DNA of 64,000 bases from a virus. The position numbers were made by a program, and so were the translations under genes. The stretch is taken from positions 1-64,000 of IMG/VR virus record IMGVR_UViG_3300027782_000058; one strand, written 5' to 3'. Positions 14,127-21,357 of the stretch are shown here, piece after piece. The notes under the pieces were generated by a model that worked only from the letters and a program-made list of their open reading frames with translations, was not told the origin of the DNA and made no database searches. Every line of letters starts with the position of its first letter. Positions within the stretch are counted from its first letter, which is position 1.

Positions 14127-14579
14127 ATGCTAGACAAGGACAAGCCAGTTCAGGGCTATGTTGTCTACTCGGAATTCCGACAGGGCGGCAGCACCCTTCA
14201 GATGTTTTTCACTCCGGATGGGTTCACCACTGATGGCCGCTTCGTGGGGATGAAGATCCACCGCCGAGTGGTCAGTTCGATCACACCCAAGAAGCAGTGG
14301 AAGATCTCATCTGCTCCTGATCGAGAGGTGCGGAAGTTCGTTGTCGATGGTGAGCCCAACACCTTCGACGCTGACTTCGCAGACACTCGTCTGGGATTCT
14401 GCCACTCGCTGCTCAACTCCATGATGGGTGGTTCATGGGAGATGGTGAAGCACCCCATCGTGGTTGAGGCATCCAAGAAGGACATGGATGACCTTCTCGC
14501 ACTCAAGACACCCACCAAGATCATCTACCGAATCAACCAGACTCGTGAGGCCGCTGGCTTCCCCGAGAACCTGTTCTGA
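14127..14579 (+). CDS. Hypothetical protein of the AAA/VWA operon
   Basis: 150 residues. Beta-rich N-terminal half (VVYSEFRQGGSTLQMFFTPDG) and a helical C-terminal half. It sits directly upstream of the AAA+ ATPase in the same transcript, so it may be a substrate or adaptor for that system; this rests on position alone. Confidence 0.7.
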   Translation: MLDKDKPVQGYVVYSEFRQGGSTLQMFFTPDGFTTDGRFVGMKIHRRVVSSITPKKQWKISSAPDREVRKFVVDGEPNTFDADFADTRLGFCHSLLNSMMGGSWEMVKHPIVVEASKKDMDDLLALKTPTKIIYRINQTREAAGFPENLF

Positions 14580-14582
14580 GAC

Positions 14583-14590
14583 CTAGGGAG
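14583..14590 (+). promoter_or_regulatory. Start-associated sequence of the AAA+ gene
   Basis: CTAGGGAG right after the upstream stop and 7 nt before ATG 14598; no separate promoter seen. Confidence 0.7.
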
Positions 14591-14597
14591 AAATGAA

Positions 14598-15656
14598 ATG
14601 ACACACACTACACTTGTCGAGAAGTACCGCCCTCTGGGCAACCTTGACCCCTCTGGGGTATCGCTCTACGAGCGCCTCATGGAGGTGTCTCTGCTCGCTG
14701 GCGATGAGAACGCTGCCATGCGGCTCAATGCTCAGGTGCTGCCTCAGGGACGCTATGCAGAGCGCGTGGCTGCTCGTCCTCGCGTGGCTGCTGCCACTGC
14801 TGCTGCTCTCGCGGGTGGCCCTGTCATCGCTAGTGGTGATGACGTGTTCGTCCGGCCCAATGGTGAGCAGTACCACGCTCGCTCATGGGGTGAGCATCAG
14901 GACGTGATGGTCCTCCGCAAGGCGCGTGAGCAGACCAAGAAGGCTTACCTCTCAGGTGGGTCTCCTATGTTCACGCTGATCTACGGGGAGCCCGGCTGCG
15001 GCAAGACTGCGCTCGTGGAGGCAGCGTTCGGGAGCGATCTCTACACGCTCATGGGCACTGGCGACACTGAGGTCTCCGACCTCACGGGAGGCTATGTCCA
15101 GACCCCGAGTGGCACGTTCGTCTGGATCAATGGCGACATGATTCGCGCCGCCATCGAGGGCAAGGTCTACTTCATTGACGAGATCGGACTGGTTGACTCC
15201 AAGGTTCTGTCGATCCTCTACGGACTCATGGATGGACGCCGCGAGATCACTGTCAATGCCAACCTTGAGATGGGTTCGATCAAGGCCCACCCTGACTTCT
15301 ACGTCGTGGCTGCCACCAACCCCAACGCCCCCGGCGTTCGGCTCTCTGAGGCTCTCCTGTCGCGCTTCACCAATCAGGTGGAGATGACGACTGACTGGTC
15401 GCTCGCTCGCAAGTTGGGCGTCCCGACGACTGTCGTCACGGCAGCGCAGAACCTCAACAAGAAGCGCGACTCGCAGGAGTGCATGTGGGCTCCGCAGATG
15501 CGAGAGTTGCTCGCCTTCCGCGACATTGCGGAGACGTTCGGACTCAAGTTCGCGATCTCTAACCTGCTCGCTGCTGCACCTGAGATCGACCGGCCCATCG
15601 TGGCTGACGTTCTCACGCGGGTGTTCGGCGATGAGTGCAAGCCCGCCAAGATCTGA
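14598..15656 (+). CDS. AAA+ ATPase, MoxR/dynein-related (AAA_5) type
   Basis: 352 residues. An N-terminal region of about 100 residues has a poly-Ala stretch; the ATPase core follows, with Walker A GEPGCGKT (about residue 131), Walker B VYFIDEIGLVD and a sensor-1 AATNPNA motif, then LSEALLSRF containing the arginine finger. The family partners with VWA-domain proteins (MoxR-VWA, CobS/CobT-like pairs) to remodel proteins or insert metals; such a VWA gene lies immediately downstream. Target in the phage is unknown. Confidence 0.85.
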   Translation: MTHTTLVEKYRPLGNLDPSGVSLYERLMEVSLLAGDENAAMRLNAQVLPQGRYAERVAARPRVAAATAAALAGGPVIASGDDVFVRPNGEQYHARSWGEHQDVMVLRKAREQTKKAYLSGGSPMFTLIYGEPGCGKTALVEAAFGSDLYTLMGTGDTEVSDLTGGYVQTPSGTFVWINGDMIRAAIEGKVYFIDEIGLVDSKVLSILYGLMDGRREITVNANLEMGSIKAHPDFYVVAATNPNAPGVRLSEALLSRFTNQVEMTTDWSLARKLGVPTTVVTAAQNLNKKRDSQECMWAPQMRELLAFRDIAETFGLKFAISNLLAAAPEIDRPIVADVLTRVFGDECKPAKI

Positions 15657-15677
15657 TCCCTAGCGGATCTTGGCGCT

Positions 15678-15720
15678 GGGTCGGGGAGTCGTTTGGGTGC
15701 GGCTCCCCGGCCCACCTAGG
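15678..15720 (+). terminator. Terminator hairpin after the AAA+ gene, with orphan start-associated sequence
   Basis: GGGTCGGGGAG/CTCCCCGGCCC stem, 15678-15713. Outside it CCCTAG (15658-15663) can pair with CTAGGG (15715-15720), extending the structure; the latter copy has no gene after it. Confidence 0.7.
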
Positions 15721-15726
15721 GAAGAA

Positions 15727-15779
15727 TTGACAGCATCATAGACACCTGCTACTATCGTACTAATGCCGCAGGGAGCGGC
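15727..15779 (+). promoter_or_regulatory. Promoter and 5' hairpin for the VWA gene
   Basis: TTGACA 15727-15732, 17-nt spacer, TACTAT 15750-15755; GCCGC-AGGGA-GCGGC hairpin 15765-15779. The in-frame ATG at 15763 is part of the hairpin and is not the start. Confidence 0.75.
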
Positions 15780-15798
15780 CAACGACAGGAGAGACATA

Positions 15799-17646
15799 AT
15801 GGCACACATCAACCACACCGCCCACCGCAAGGGAGGGCACACGCCCCCCGAGTGGCTTCGGATCGGCGCTGAGATCTCCACCCTCGCCAACGCTTGGGCA
15901 GCGAGGTACGACCTCGTGGCCTACGTCGGCCCCGGTGCTGGAGGTCCGGCCCCCGCCTGCTACTCGCCCGCGCTGGCCGAGATCGAGGTCAACGTCACCA
16001 CGGCGTTCGGACCCCACATCAAGCCTGAGGACATTGGCACACTCACTGATCGTTCGACTCAGTACGAGTACGCTCGTGCCTGCGGAGCGATTCGCCACGA
16101 GGCGTACCACGCTCGCTACTCTGGCTGGGACATGGAGACTGCCAGCAAGGATCTCAAGCGCGACGAGTTCGACGCTCTGGTGCTGCTGGAGGAGGGTCGT
16201 ATCGAGGCGTTCGGAGTCAAGGATGACCCCACCTCGCGAGTGTTCCTCCGCGCTTGCGCGATGGACATTGTGATCGGGGACGCCAAGGAGCACCTTAACG
16301 AGGATGCCTCTCTGCGCGGTCTGACCAACCTTGTCGGTCTGGTCTACCCCCGAATCTTCGCTGGCATCCTTGACGCCGACGAGATGGCTGACCTGACTGA
16401 CCTGATCGAGGAGGCTCTGGGCTTCGACCTCGTGGAGTCTCTCTGCGCTCTGATCCGCAAGGCACAGGCTCACGACATGCACACCCACATCGAGCCTCTC
16501 TACCCTGTCGCCCGCGAGTGGGCGCGTCTGGTGCGCGAGGCCACGAGCGAGAGCGAGGAGCCGGGAGAGCCGGGAGAAGGTGGCGAGTCTGGCGACGAGG
16601 GCGAGGGTGAGGGTGATGGCCCCGGTAAGGCTCCCAAGTTCTCTGACGAGGAGATCAAGGAGATCATCGCTGAGGCTCTGGCTCGCATGGAGGATGCGGC
16701 TGAGGAGGTCGCGATCAACAACAACGATGACCTCGCAGATCAGGAGCAGGCAGAGGCGTGGGAGGGTGTCGTCAATGAGCGTCGTGCTGAGGCTGACGAG
16801 CGCAAGACTCACACCAACGTGGCAAGCAAGGTATTCGCTCGCCCCCGCGAGGGTGGCAGGAGCAGCGGCTCTCGTCTGCACAGGACTCGTGCGCCGCTTC
16901 CGTCTGAGCGCGCCGCTGCGGTTCAGGTGGCACGCGCTCTGGACCGCGCCAAGTACCGCGAGCGGGACGTTACTGAGACTCGCAGTGTGCTTCCTCCCGG
17001 TCGTCTCCGCACGCGGGCGATGGTGCAGGATGCCGCCAATCGAGCGCAGGGTCGCATGACTCAGGTAGACATGTGGCAGCGCAAGGCTCGCAAGCACACT
17101 GACGAGCCGACGCTGACTGTCGGGATCATGGTGGACATTAGCGGCTCGATGGGCTCTGCGATGGAGCCGATGGCGACTACCGCGTGGGTCATGTCTGAGG
17201 CGGGCTACCGGGTGCAGGCCAAGACCGCGATGGTCTACTACGGCAGCGCAGTGTTCCCGACGCTCAAGCCGGGAGAGCGCCAGAGCGAGGTTCGGATCTA
17301 CACCGCGCCTGACGGCACTGAGAAGTTTGACGAGGCGTTCTGCGCTCTTGACGGCTCTCTCAACCTGCTCTACGGAGCGGGCGCTCGCTTGCTTGTGGTG
17401 GTCTCTGACGGCTGCTACACGGCTCCGCAGATCGCTGCTGCCAAGAAGTGGGTCAAGCGATGCGAGGAGGCCGGTGTCGGCGTTCTGTGGCTTCCCTTCG
17501 ACCACGGCCACTACGCCCGTGAGATCCTCTCTGTGTCCTCTACGGCAAGCCTCGTGGCAGGAACGATGGACCCGGCTGCGGCTGCGGCTGAGATCGGGCG
17601 GGCTGCGGCTGAGTCGATGACCAAGATCGGTCGTCGGGCCGGGTGA
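15799..17646 (+). CDS. VWA-domain protein (CobT-like), partner of the AAA+ ATPase
   Basis: 615 residues, ATG after AGGAGAG. The N-terminal 240 residues are helical with IRHEAYHARY, a metalloprotease-like HExxH-related segment (HEAYH). A very acidic linker (about 250-290) is followed by a basic region and a von Willebrand A domain with the MIDAS motif DISGSMG (D446) and a later VVSDGC. This acidic-linker-plus-VWA layout is that of the cobaltochelatase subunit CobT and phage CobT-like proteins. With the AAA+ protein it probably forms a remodelling complex; whether it chelates metal is unknown. A minus-strand frame across the gene is a shadow. Confidence 0.85.
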   Translation: MAHINHTAHRKGGHTPPEWLRIGAEISTLANAWAARYDLVAYVGPGAGGPAPACYSPALAEIEVNVTTAFGPHIKPEDIGTLTDRSTQYEYARACGAIRHEAYHARYSGWDMETASKDLKRDEFDALVLLEEGRIEAFGVKDDPTSRVFLRACAMDIVIGDAKEHLNEDASLRGLTNLVGLVYPRIFAGILDADEMADLTDLIEEALGFDLVESLCALIRKAQAHDMHTHIEPLYPVAREWARLVREATSESEEPGEPGEGGESGDEGEGEGDGPGKAPKFSDEEIKEIIAEALARMEDAAEEVAINNNDDLADQEQAEAWEGVVNERRAEADERKTHTNVASKVFARPREGGRSSGSRLHRTRAPLPSERAAAVQVARALDRAKYRERDVTETRSVLPPGRLRTRAMVQDAANRAQGRMTQVDMWQRKARKHTDEPTLTVGIMVDISGSMGSAMEPMATTAWVMSEAGYRVQAKTAMVYYGSAVFPTLKPGERQSEVRIYTAPDGTEKFDEAFCALDGSLNLLYGAGARLLVVVSDGCYTAPQIAAAKKWVKRCEEAGVGVLWLPFDHGHYAREILSVSSTASLVAGTMDPAAAAAEIGRAAAESMTKIGRRAG

Positions 17647-17651
17647 GACTT

Positions 17652-17706
17652 CCGACCGGGGTGGCAACCTCTCCCTAGGTGTGTGCCAACGCGCCGCCCC
17701 GGTCGG
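17652..17706 (+). terminator. Terminator after the VWA gene, with CTCCCTAG in the loop
   Basis: CCGACCGGGG (17652-17661) pairs with CCCCGGTCGG (17697-17706). The large loop shows CTCCCTAG at 17671-17678. Confidence 0.7.
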
Positions 17707-17715
17707 TCGATCAAC

Positions 17716-17744
17716 TTGACAGATGCTCTCTAGAGGAGTACCTT
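17716..17744 (+). promoter_or_regulatory. Promoter for the 17783-18011 operon
   Basis: TTGACA 17716-17721, 17-nt spacer, TACCTT 17739-17744. Confidence 0.7.
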
Positions 17745-17782
17745 GTATCTATAAGCGAACGACAACAGGAAGAGAGACAGCA

Positions 17783-18001
17783 ATGACAAAAGGACCGACG
17801 TGCCCCCGATGCGGAGGGTACATTCCGAACAACGTGACACCGGGTGCGTACCCCGGAGCGATCTCCCGACTCGACAACCGTACGGAGATCTGCTCGGAGT
17901 GCGGGACTCAGGAAGCGCTTGAGGACTACTTCGGAGGAATGTCGATCAAGCCCATGAGCGAGTGGGCCGGACTCACTCCGGACCTAAACGAGAAGGTGTA
18001 A
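17783..18001 (+). CDS. Conserved small zinc-ribbon protein
   Basis: 72 residues. CPRCGGYIPNN near the start, then GAYPGAISRLDN, then CSECGTQEALEDYF. This exact architecture, two CxxC knuckles with an SR(L)DN loop, is one of the commonest small proteins of actinophages. Role unknown; probably nucleic-acid binding. ATG after AGAGAGAC. Confidence 0.75.
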   Translation: MTKGPTCPRCGGYIPNNVTPGAYPGAISRLDNRTEICSECGTQEALEDYFGGMSIKPMSEWAGLTPDLNEKV

Positions 18002-18010
18002 GGGAAGAAA

Positions 18011-18913
18011 TTGAGACTAATCGAAGTACACACAGACGACTACCGAAACTGGGTATTCGACACGTCGCACCCTACACAGGGGCGACGGTTCATCAAGGCG
18101 CACGAGCGGCTGCACGACCTCGCGGCAGGGCAAGGTGTTGATGTCAAGACCATCGAGTCTGACTATGTGCCAGACTTCCGGGTGATGCGGCTCGCGCATA
18201 GCGAGAGGTACATCGCTGAGGTGCTTGACGGGTACAGTGGCGAGTGGTCCGGACAGGACGAGGATCTCGGCATGCTCGCCCTCAGAATGTGCGGAGGGAC
18301 TCAACTGGCTCTTGACGCACTGCTGAGCGAGCGAGGTGTCTATCGGACTGCGGTCCACTTCCCCGGCGCGAAGCATCACGCGCAGTTCTCGCACTCAAGC
18401 GGGTTCTGTGTATTCGCTGACTTTGCCATTGCCGCGATCCGTGCGACGCAACTCGGCCTGCGAGTGGCGATCCTCGATATCGACGCGCATCACGGTGACG
18501 GCACGGAGAACCTGACGTATTCGAATCAGAGCATCCTGACGTACTCGATCCATGACGGGACGATCTTTCCCGGCACGGGTCACTACTCGGTGCCAAGCCA
18601 GCGGGTCTACAACGCTGCACTGGAAGCCGAGGCAGGGGATGCTCAACTTCACGAGAACGTCGAAGAGTTCATCCGGCTTGCCGGTGAGTTTAACGCTGAC
18701 TTGCTCATGATCGCGATGGGTGCCGATGGCCTGCGTAACGATCCTCTCTCTACGCTGACCTACAGTATTGGCGGGCTGACCCGCGCGGTCGCACTCGTTC
18801 GGTCGGAGTTCCCAGAACATCCGATCCTGCTCGGAGGAGCGGGCGGGTATCAGCCGGATACCGAGACGCCGGAAGTCTGGGCACAGATGGCAATCGCCGC
18901 GACCACCGGGTGA
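18011..18913 (+). CDS. Histone deacetylase / acetylpolyamine amidohydrolase family hydrolase
   Basis: 300 residues from TTG 18011 (GGGAAG upstream). All class I/II deacetylase hallmarks are present: His dyad H122-H123 in GAKHHA, SSGFCVFAD, zinc ligands D158 and H160 in DIDAHHGDG, third ligand D239 in MGADGLRNDP, and transition-state Tyr280 in GGY. The enzyme should remove acetyl groups from lysine or a polyamine using zinc. In a phage the target could be acetylated host or phage proteins; this is inference. It follows a zinc-ribbon gene in the same transcript. Confidence 0.85.
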   Translation: MRLIEVHTDDYRNWVFDTSHPTQGRRFIKAHERLHDLAAGQGVDVKTIESDYVPDFRVMRLAHSERYIAEVLDGYSGEWSGQDEDLGMLALRMCGGTQLALDALLSERGVYRTAVHFPGAKHHAQFSHSSGFCVFADFAIAAIRATQLGLRVAILDIDAHHGDGTENLTYSNQSILTYSIHDGTIFPGTGHYSVPSQRVYNAALEAEAGDAQLHENVEEFIRLAGEFNADLLMIAMGADGLRNDPLSTLTYSIGGLTRAVALVRSEFPEHPILLGGAGGYQPDTETPEVWAQMAIAATTG

Positions 18914-18975
18914 GCGAGAAAAAAAGTTTGGTGTCGCACTTCATCGCACTGTGGAAAACTCGATCCGATCTCGAC

Positions 18976-19044
18976 TTGACAACGACTCTCTAATCAGGTA
19001 AGTTTAGTCCTGTCAGCAAGACCGCTGGCACAGACACTAGGGAG
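18976..19044 (+). promoter_or_regulatory. Promoter and start-associated sequence for the 19051 gene
   Basis: TTGACA 18976-18981, 17-nt spacer, TAAGTT 18999-19004; CTAGGGAG 19037-19044. A variant AT-rich element (AAAAAAAGTTT) lies at about 18921. Confidence 0.75.
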
Positions 19045-19050
19045 ATCAAA

Positions 19051-19320
19051 ATGTCAGTTCCGCAGAGCACGCAGAGCGCAATCGAGAACGGCGCGAAGGG
19101 CTTCGAGTTCCGCGAGGATGGTTCCTTCGCAATGGCTAGCGGCCCGGACGCGGTAGCCCTCTACCGCCTCAAGGTCATCCAGAACGCTCTGGCCTTCGAG
19201 ATCAAGACCGGGATGAAGATGTCCCGAGCCTCCGCCCTCAAGGCCGCTAACGGGGCGCTGGGCACGACCTACCGCACGAAGCAGAAGGCCCTCGATCACC
19301 TCAACTCGATCCTCGGCTGA
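19051..19320 (+). CDS. Hypothetical basic helical protein
   Basis: 89 residues. The C-terminal half (ALAFEIKTGMKMSRASALKAANGALGTTYRTK) is helical and basic, as in small DNA- or RNA-binding phage proteins. No named family. Confidence 0.75.
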   Translation: MSVPQSTQSAIENGAKGFEFREDGSFAMASGPDAVALYRLKVIQNALAFEIKTGMKMSRASALKAANGALGTTYRTKQKALDHLNSILG

Positions 19321-19332
19321 GGCTCGGAAGGA

Positions 19333-19359
19333 AGCCCCCGCGAAAGCGGGGGCTTTTTT
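19333..19359 (+). terminator. Intrinsic terminator after the 19051 gene
   Basis: AGCCCCCGC-GAAA-GCGGGGGCT followed by TTTTT. Confidence 0.95.
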
Positions 19360-19390
19360 CGTTTCTGAAAAAATCAGAAAAGCCCCGTCC

Positions 19391-19401
19391 AAAAAATCTT
19401 T
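19391..19401 (+). repeat. AAAAAATCTTT element, copy 8
   Basis: Exact copy, but preceded by CC instead of GG. Confidence 0.8.
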
Positions 19402-19430
19402 GGAGCCCCGACTTCGACAGCACACAAAAC

Positions 19431-19462
19431 AAAAGACCCCCGCCCGTAGGCGAGGGTCTTTT
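19431..19462 (+). terminator. Bidirectional terminator without an obvious upstream gene
   Basis: AAAAGACCC...GGGTCTTTT with an inner GCC/GGC pair. No ORF lies between it and the preceding terminator. Confidence 0.8.
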
Positions 19463-19497
19463 CCCCGCTGCCACGGTCACCGCCCCCCCTGTGGGGC

Positions 19498-19566
19498 GAT
19501 GAAAACCTACTGGAGTGGGAGTGCCCGCTCTGCGGCTACGGGGACACGTTCGATCCCCACGCCTAA
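19498..19566 (+). pseudogene. Possible remnant of a zinc-finger gene
   Basis: One frame ending TAA at 19564-19566 reads ENLLEWECPLCGYGDTFDPHA, a natural CxxC zinc-knuckle peptide, but has no start codon, ribosome binding site or promoter. Likely the 3' end of a decayed gene between two terminators. Confidence 0.35.
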
Positions 19567-19572
19567 CAGAAC

Positions 19573-19637
19573 TTGACAGCAGCCCTGAACTATGATTAGA
19601 TATACATATCGGCAGGGAGCCGAAGCCACTAGGGAGG
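19573..19637 (+). promoter_or_regulatory. Promoter, 5' hairpin and start-associated sequence for the 19643 gene
   Basis: TTGACA 19573-19578, 17-nt spacer, TTAGAT 19596-19601; TCGGC-AGGGA-GCCGA 19609-19623; CTAGGGAGG 19629-19637. A textbook example of the repeated unit. Confidence 0.85.
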
Positions 19638-19642
19638 CAGAC

Positions 19643-19807
19643 ATGATCGCAATCTTCTCGTACACCGAGGAACTGTTTGAAGACATCCGTCAGGCGGGTG
19701 CGCTCGACGCGGGGTACTACAGGGTAGGTGGCCAGTACGGCTACAGCCCCGACGGGGTGGGCGTCTACTGGTATGACTCCCGCGAGGAGATGCTCGCGAA
19801 TCACTGA
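19643..19807 (+). CDS. Small hypothetical protein
   Basis: 54 residues, ATG 5 nt after CTAGGGAGG. Acidic, aromatic-rich C-terminus (GVGVYWYDSREEMLANH). Unknown function. Confidence 0.7.
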   Translation: MIAIFSYTEELFEDIRQAGALDAGYYRVGGQYGYSPDGVGVYWYDSREEMLANH

Positions 19808-19818
19808 CCAACTCAGTG

Positions 19819-19838
19819 GCCCCCGCGAAAGCGGGGGC
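19819..19838 (+). terminator. Terminator after the 19643 gene
   Basis: GCCCCCGC-GAAA-GCGGGGGC, nearly the same stem as at 19333, but followed by TACT, not a T tract. Confidence 0.75.
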
Positions 19839-19851
19839 TACTCCGGTCAAC

Positions 19852-19912
19852 TTGACACATGAACGAATCTGTGGTTGAATATACCTATACAGAACGACAC
19901 CAACTAGGGAGG
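19852..19912 (+). promoter_or_regulatory. Promoter and start-associated sequence for the 19919 gene
   Basis: TTGACA 19852-19857, 17-nt spacer, TTGAAT 19875-19880; CTAGGGAGG 19904-19912. Confidence 0.75.
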
Positions 19913-19918
19913 CCCCAA

Positions 19919-20071
19919 ATGAGCAAGAAGCAGAAGAAGGTCAAGGACATGTTCGTCGTGGCCCGTGCGGGTTACGTTCAGGACCAGAAGGTTCAGGTGT
20001 TCGCGCACCGGAACACCAAGCGCGCGAAGACGCGCGCCGCCCAGAAGGCCCGCGCCCTCACCGAATGGTGA
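19919..20071 (+). CDS. Small very basic protein
   Basis: 50 residues, over a quarter Lys/Arg (MSKKQKKVKD start; NTKRAKTRAAQKARA). Probably binds nucleic acid; could be a histone-like or RNA-binding peptide. No family recognised. Confidence 0.7.
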   Translation: MSKKQKKVKDMFVVARAGYVQDQKVQVFAHRNTKRAKTRAAQKARALTEW

Positions 20072-20116
20072 GGGCAGGGCCAATGGACGTGAAGACGAAG
20101 GCGCTAGAGGCGCAGG

Positions 20117-20127
20117 AAAAAATCTTT
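20117..20127 (+). repeat. AAAAAATCTTT element, copy 9
   Basis: Exact copy with AGG before, 36 nt ahead of the non-coding RNA promoter. Confidence 0.85.
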
Positions 20128-20163
20128 GGACTCCGGGTCAGTCGGCTCGCTTACGATCAAGAG

Positions 20164-20192
20164 TTGACAAGACTCAGGAAGTATGCTTAAAT
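20164..20192 (+). promoter_or_regulatory. Promoter of the non-coding RNA
   Basis: TTGACA 20164-20169, 17-nt spacer, TTAAAT 20187-20192. No start-associated sequence follows, unlike at the protein-coding units. Confidence 0.75.
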
Positions 20193-20198
20193 AGCACT

Positions 20199-20408
20199 AT
20201 CAACAAAGCACAACCCCGCACCGTGACCCCTTCGGGGGAGACCGCCACACAAGCAGGGTGCATGAGGTTCTAGGACAGAGATGCACCGCTCCCATAGCGC
20301 GCTGGTTGCGCGACATGTGCAAGACGAGCAAGAGCATGGTAGGTGGGTTCGATTCCCGCATGGGTGGCTGGAAAAACTGGGCAGTGATCCTGTCCAGTTT
20401 TTCCTTTT
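20199..20408 (+). ncRNA. Candidate structured non-coding RNA with a tRNA-like T arm
   Basis: A promoter at 20164 and a strong terminator (GGAAAAACTGG 20370-20380 / CCAGTTTTTCC 20394-20404, then TTTT) delimit about 210 nt with no ORF over 60 codons of natural composition and no start-associated sequence. Predicted stems: GACCCC-TTCG-GGGG; GGTGCAT/ATGCACC; CGCG-CTGGTTG-CGCG, like a D arm; and GTGGG-TTCGATT-CCCGC, an almost canonical T arm. CTCCCAT and ATGGGTG could form an acceptor stem with one T-T mismatch. The anticodon region does not fold properly and lacks U33, so this is a tRNA-like or degenerate tRNA RNA at best. Confidence 0.55.
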
Positions 20409-20420
20409 GGGGGAGGAAGG

Positions 20421-20431
20421 AAAAAATCTTT
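20421..20431 (+). repeat. AAAAAATCTTT element, copy 10
   Basis: Exact copy 17 nt after the non-coding RNA terminator stem; GG before, ACTC after. Confidence 0.85.
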
Positions 20432-20459
20432 ACTCAGCACTCCTTCGCCGCCGGGAATC

Positions 20460-20531
20460 TTGACAACTGTCAGAGACCTATGCTTTAATGTACATGTCGG
20501 CAGGGAGCCGACAACCAAACGCCTAGGGAGG
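20460..20531 (+). promoter_or_regulatory. Promoter, 5' hairpin and start-associated sequence for the 20540 gene
   Basis: TTGACA 20460-20465, 18-nt spacer, TTTAAT 20484-20489; TCGGC-AGGGA-GCCGA 20497-20511; CTAGGGAGG 20523-20531. Confidence 0.8.
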
Positions 20532-20539
20532 CGACAGAA

Positions 20540-20827
20540 GTGCAGACCACTAACCTCGACAAGAAGAACCGTTCTTGGTGCGCGTTCGAAGCCCTGTTCA
20601 TGCGTTACGAGCGGTCGGGGCGCAACGAGACCCTGCTCCCTCGCATGGCCATGCAGTCGGCTTTCGAGTGGGCGATGGACAGTGCGGAGCGCAAGGAGTT
20701 CTACGAGATGATCCTCTTCGCCGCGCAGACAGAGATCGAGGGCGACTACATGCTCCTCAATGAGGAGACCGGCGAGTACGAGTGGGCCACCGAGGAGCAG
20801 GCGAACGAGAGCCGCTGGAGGGCGTAG
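20540..20827 (+). CDS. Hypothetical acidic protein
   Basis: 95 residues from GTG 8 nt after CTAGGGAGG. Helical, with many Met, Glu and aromatic residues. No motif recognised; promoter, terminator and leader define it as a single-gene unit. Confidence 0.75.
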   Translation: MQTTNLDKKNRSWCAFEALFMRYERSGRNETLLPRMAMQSAFEWAMDSAERKEFYEMILFAAQTEIEGDYMLLNEETGEYEWATEEQANESRWRA

Positions 20828-20833
20828 GGCGGC

Positions 20834-20863
20834 GGGCAGGGTCGCTCCCTAGCGGCCCTGCCC
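20834..20863 (+). terminator. Terminator after the 20540 gene, CTCCCTAG in the loop
   Basis: GGGCAGGG/CCCTGCCC stem with an inner GCT/AGC pair; CTCCCTAG at 20845-20852 lies across the loop. Confidence 0.75.
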
Positions 20864-20883
20864 ATTCCTCTCGCCGACAGAAG

Positions 20884-20934
20884 TTGACAGCACTACAGAA
20901 GTATGGTTAGATAGAGATATCGGCAGGGAGCCGA
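20884..20934 (+). promoter_or_regulatory. Promoter and 5' hairpin for the 20955 gene
   Basis: TTGACA 20884-20889, 17-nt spacer, TTAGAT 20907-20912; TCGGC-AGGGA-GCCGA 20920-20934. The ribosome binding site is AAGGAG, not the usual CTAGGGAG. Confidence 0.8.
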
Positions 20935-20954
20935 AACGACACAAGGAGCCAAAG

Positions 20955-21122
20955 ATGCCCATCGTTACCCTCAGCAACGGAGAGAAGATCAAGGTCGCCC
21001 CGAAGCCGAAGATGCCTTTCGGTCCCGACCGCTGCTGCAAGTGCGGTGCCTATGCTTACCAGTGGTACGGCTACTGGGCTCAGCCGTTCTGCCGCACACA
21101 TGAGCGAAAGGACGGGATCTAA
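20955..21122 (+). CDS. Small zinc-finger protein
   Basis: 55 residues between a clear promoter and terminator. CCKC in the middle and CRTH near the C-terminus form a likely CxxC/CxxH zinc site; Lys/Pro-rich N-terminal half. Binding partner unknown. Confidence 0.7.
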   Translation: MPIVTLSNGEKIKVAPKPKMPFGPDRCCKCGAYAYQWYGYWAQPFCRTHERKDGI

Positions 21123-21136
21123 TCCCCAAACAAACA

Positions 21137-21158
21137 GCCCCGCTTAGGCGGGGTTTTT
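21137..21158 (+). terminator. Intrinsic terminator after the 20955 gene
   Basis: CCCCGC-TTAG-GCGGGG then TTTTTG. Confidence 0.85.
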
Positions 21159-21186
21159 GTTGTTCCGAGGTGATGTAGGGCAGCAG

Positions 21187-21197
21187 AAAAAATCTTT
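21187..21197 (+). repeat. AAAAAATCTTT element, copy 11
   Basis: Exact copy; a single G before it, ACTC after as in copy 10. Confidence 0.85.
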
Positions 21198-21280
21198 ACT
21201 CTGACTCCGGGGATCCATTTCGTCACGCGGACATTCCCCCACATCAAGGCAGTGAGAACATTTCCCCGCATCAGTAGGGA

Positions 21281-21332
21281 TTGACAACTAAAGAACTTGC
21301 CTGCTAAGATTCACTTATTCGGCAAACAGCCG
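21281..21332 (+). promoter_or_regulatory. Promoter and 5' hairpin for the 21358 gene
   Basis: TTGACA 21281-21286, 18-nt spacer, TAAGAT 21305-21310; CGGC-AAACA-GCCG 21320-21332. Confidence 0.75.
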
Positions 21333-21357
21333 GGTTGACGCACATACGGAGGACATA

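Noticed and set aside
15760-17667. 635-residue open frame on the minus strand across the VWA gene
   Set aside because: It is the antisense shadow of a GC-rich gene: the product is His/Arg/Leu/Val-biased without domains, while the plus frame has a VWA MIDAS motif, promoter and leader.
20199-20408. Complete tRNA gene
   Set aside because: T and D arms look right, but the anticodon stem mispairs, U33 is missing and the acceptor has a T-T mismatch, so I call it only tRNA-like.
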